Source of the DNA: Herbaspirillum sp.
GTDB lineage: Bacteria; Pseudomonadota; Gammaproteobacteria; Burkholderiales; Burkholderiaceae_D
NCBI GenBank assembly: GCA_028292625.1
Contig: JAQGLY010000014.1
Span: forward strand, 124,001 to 188,000
Length of the DNA: 64,000 nt
Direction of reading: 5' to 3'
Positions within the stretch are counted from its first letter, which is position 1. Every line of letters begins with the position of its first letter. Shown piece by piece: positions 62,114 to 64,000 of the stretch. Below the pieces are notes generated by a model. The model was not told where the DNA came from. It did no database searches and saw only the letters and a list, made by a program, of their open reading frames with translations. Position numbers and translations under genes: made by a program.

Positions 62114-63229
62114 ATGGATCCAATCGATAGCCCATCTCCGCCTTTCACTTGTACCTCGTTACGATCTGCCGCGGCGAGTTATTCGGCTCCAGAACGCTCT
62201 TCTTCTCCTGTAGGGGAAAACCTGTCTGGAGCCCGTAACGACCCGGCAACAATGAGTGATCTGCCCGCAGAGCTAATTACTTTAATAGTCAAGCATATCC
62301 GCGACCCCGCAGACATCAATAAATTCAGTTTGGTCAATGCGCGCCTCTTTGGGATAGTGAAAGGCGAGTGCAACGCGAAGAAAGCCATTCTGAAGATGGG
62401 GGAGCTAAAGACCGCGAGTGAGACAGTAAGTACATTGGATGAGCTTAATCGGATTCTAGGCAAGATAAATAGCGTTCCAAAACGCCTGTCGGATCTGGCG
62501 TCGCTGCCTCTGGCGGTGCTTGCGGGAGGAATATGGTGGCCGCCGGAAGCGGGCCGGAAGGCATTTCACGCTATTTTGGAGGCCATCCAGAAGCATTTGT
62601 CGTCCGAGTATAGTGTCGACCCATTGGCGACGCTGGCCGGACAAATAGTGATGCTGCCGGAATCAGGCAAGCCGGCTGCGTTCGGCGCCATGTTGGCGGT
62701 GTGCAAGACGCTGCCGGACGAACAGCGTGCCAAGTTGTTGGTCGTGCTGGCGAGACAAATACTGACGCTAGCGGGGGCATACCGGCAGGAGGCATTTTTG
62801 GAGGTGATCAAGACGCTATCGGCCGAACATTGTTTCGCACCGTTGACAGAACTGGCCAAACTCATATGGACGCAACCGGAAGCCGGCAAGCTGCTTGCAT
62901 TCGGCGCCGTTTTGGAGATCGTCAAGACGCTGCCGGACGAACAGCGCGCCGCCATGTTGGTAACGCTGGCCGGACAAATACGGACGCTGCCGGTAGAAGA
63001 CCAACAGGCTGCGTTCGGCTCCCTGGCCGGACAGATCGGGATGCTGCCAAAAGCAGAGCGGGAGGCGACGTTCGACGCCGTTTGGGAAATCCTCAAGGCG
63101 CTGCCGGACGAACAGCGTTCCGCTCTGTTGGCAACGCTGAGAGGACAAACCGGCACGCCGCCGATCTGGCCGAATCACGACTTCCGTTCCTACCGCCGTC
63201 TACGCACTTTTCCGGATCCGCGCCAATGA
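62114..63229 (+). CDS. F-box protein with helical repeats, candidate T3SS effector
   Basis: 371 aa from the ATG at 62114; an earlier in-frame ATG at 62024 or 62075 is possible and no strong ribosome site decides. Residues 1-46 are Ser/Pro-rich as in secreted effectors (DSPSPPFTCTSLRSAAASYSAPERSSSP). Residues 48-85 fit the F-box consensus: LPAELITLIVKHIRDPADINKFSLVNARLF. From about 120 to 350 run repeats of about 40 residues, for example LPDEQRAxLLxxLAxQIxxLPxxxxxAAFxAxL, resembling HEAT/ARM-like SKWP-type effector repeats. Lower GC than neighbours. Its TGA overlaps the next gene's ATG (ATGA). Confidence 0.78.
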   Translation: MDPIDSPSPPFTCTSLRSAAASYSAPERSSSPVGENLSGARNDPATMSDLPAELITLIVKHIRDPADINKFSLVNARLFGIVKGECNAKKAILKMGELKTASETVSTLDELNRILGKINSVPKRLSDLASLPLAVLAGGIWWPPEAGRKAFHAILEAIQKHLSSEYSVDPLATLAGQIVMLPESGKPAAFGAMLAVCKTLPDEQRAKLLVVLARQILTLAGAYRQEAFLEVIKTLSAEHCFAPLTELAKLIWTQPEAGKLLAFGAVLEIVKTLPDEQRAAMLVTLAGQIRTLPVEDQQAAFGSLAGQIGMLPKAEREATFDAVWEILKALPDEQRSALLATLRGQTGTPPIWPNHDFRSYRRLRTFPDPRQ

Positions 63230-64000
63230 TCGCCCAAGACGTGGTTCCGGATTTCACCATGCCGCCGGATGCGCCGGTGCCGGCGCGTTATCGCGGCGTC
63301 TGGCAGCGCACTTTGCTGGAAACGCCGCAGATGGCGGATACCGATACGACGGTGTTCTGGTTGCAGACCGATCGCTGGCATGCCGATATCCGGATACCGG
63401 CGGGCGCTCCTGATTTTTCCGGCGTGGCCTCGTTTGCCGAGTGCAGCCCGGGGCAACTGGCGTGGCTGGCGGGGCAGAGCGGGTTTGCCGGTTTTACGCA
63501 GGTCGACCTGACGCCGTCGCGCGAGATTTGCCACTGGCGCCGGCGGCTGGATTTTCAGCCGCCGAGGGCGACGCCGGATGCCGGCGCGATGCGGTTCGGA
63601 CCGGCAGGGGTGACGGAAACCGGCGTGCATTCGACCTATTTCGAAGATTGGCGGCGTCTGCCCGATTCGCATGACGGTTTCGCCGTGCTGCAGTTGCTGG
63701 ATGCACGCGGCGCGCCGGCGGCACCTGCGCGGTTTTTGATGGTGGCCGGTTCGTACGTGATGCAGATCAGAGACCGTTCGTTGGCATGGCCCGCCGGCGC
63801 CGAGCCGGCAAGCTGGCCGCGCGCGGTTGCAGAGCGCCCGGAACTGCTGGATTTTGAGCTTTCATTCGGTCACCGTACGGCCGATGGTTGGCGCATTCTG
63901 CACTCGACCCTGCCGTGGCGGACAGGACGATCGGTGTCGGTGCGATGGGGGCGCGAGCGGGACGGAATCGTCGATGTGACGCTGGATGGCGTGCCGCGGA
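63226..64000 (+). CDS. HRI1-like protein (partial, runs off the window)
   Basis: 258 codons to the window edge with no stop. Sequence blocks YRGVWQRTLLETPQMADTDTTVFWLQTDRWHADIRIPAG, CHWRRRLDFQPP and ETGVHSTYFEDWRRLPDS recall bacterial proteins of the HRI1 family, beta-rich and of unknown biochemical role. It probably belonged to the creatininase operon, with the F-box gene inserted between them. Confidence 0.6.
   Translation, partial: MIAQDVVPDFTMPPDAPVPARYRGVWQRTLLETPQMADTDTTVFWLQTDRWHADIRIPAGAPDFSGVASFAECSPGQLAWLAGQSGFAGFTQVDLTPSREICHWRRRLDFQPPRATPDAGAMRFGPAGVTETGVHSTYFEDWRRLPDSHDGFAVLQLLDARGAPAAPARFLMVAGSYVMQIRDRSLAWPAGAEPASWPRAVAERPELLDFELSFGHRTADGWRILHSTLPWRTGRSVSVRWGRERDGIVDVTLDGVPR

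Overview
The window reads as a betaproteobacterial chromosome, most likely Burkholderiales (inference from gene content and GC-rich codon use; no rRNA or tRNA gene is present to fix the taxon). It mixes nitrogen-scavenging and anaerobic-respiration genes with a host-interaction arsenal: remnants of an SPI-1-type type III secretion system (T3SS) and several eukaryotic-like candidate effectors.

Layout. 0.2-4.3 kb: a tightly coupled NitT/TauT-type ABC importer followed by a cyanuric acid amidohydrolase (AtzD family) and an AtzH-like protein. 4.4-6.4 kb: exported amidase on the opposite strand. 6.8-8.4 kb: two AT-richer effector candidates, one with EPIYA-like tyrosine motifs. 8.9-10.7 kb: an inverse-autotransporter barrel and a TonB copper receptor, both cut at the same point. 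10.9-16.4 kb: an RcsC/RcsB-like phosphorelay and half of a second hybrid kinase. 16.5-18.2 kb: cytochrome b561 and an AA10 lytic polysaccharide monooxygenase. 18.2-24.1 kb: a type II secretion/type IV pilus-like operon whose secretin gene carries an internal 720-bp inversion. 24.9-29.7 kb: SPI-1-type T3SS genes (RcsB-like regulator, a protein in the orgC position, sctL, sctK, a fragment of sctJ, a fragment of an IacP-like acyl carrier protein) and a HilA-type winged helix fused to a SET domain. 29.8-33.6 kb: a DUF2442/ParD-like pair, then a 0.69-kb duplicated locus flanking an orphan 324-aa protein. 33.6-38 kb: COG4705 membrane protein, FetAB exporter, NarL-type two-component pair. 38-44 kb: narIJH plus the 3' third of narG, a desaturase fragment and a frameshifted hemN. 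44-46.7 kb: Ldh-family dehydrogenase and SLC13 transporter. 46.8-53 kb: cydDC and cydABX. 53-57.7 kb: orphan protein, QseBC-like two-component system, zinc alcohol dehydrogenase, cytochrome b561. 57.9-61.9 kb: a guanidine-I (ykkC) riboswitch and its operon (ABC substrate-binding protein, membrane di-iron desaturase/hydroxylase, EamA exporter, creatininase). 62.1-64 kb: an F-box protein with helical repeats, then an HRI1-like protein running off the window.

How it works together. Perfect FNR/ANR boxes (TTGAT-N4-ATCAA) precede cydDC, cydABX and the alcohol dehydrogenase, so with nar and hemN the 36-57 kb part is a low-oxygen respiration block. The two ends of the window handle nitrogen-rich small molecules (cyanurate-type rings; guanidine or a relative). 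The middle is a virulence/symbiosis region.

A striking property is the number of abrupt gene-gene junctions (about 9.64, 14.75, 18.16, 21.24/21.96, 27.85 and 42.23 kb), each joining two gene fragments with no insertion sequence. The secretin junctions can be undone exactly in frame by flipping 21245-21964. These are either real inversions/deletions in a plastic genome or assembly chimeras; the sequence alone cannot decide.
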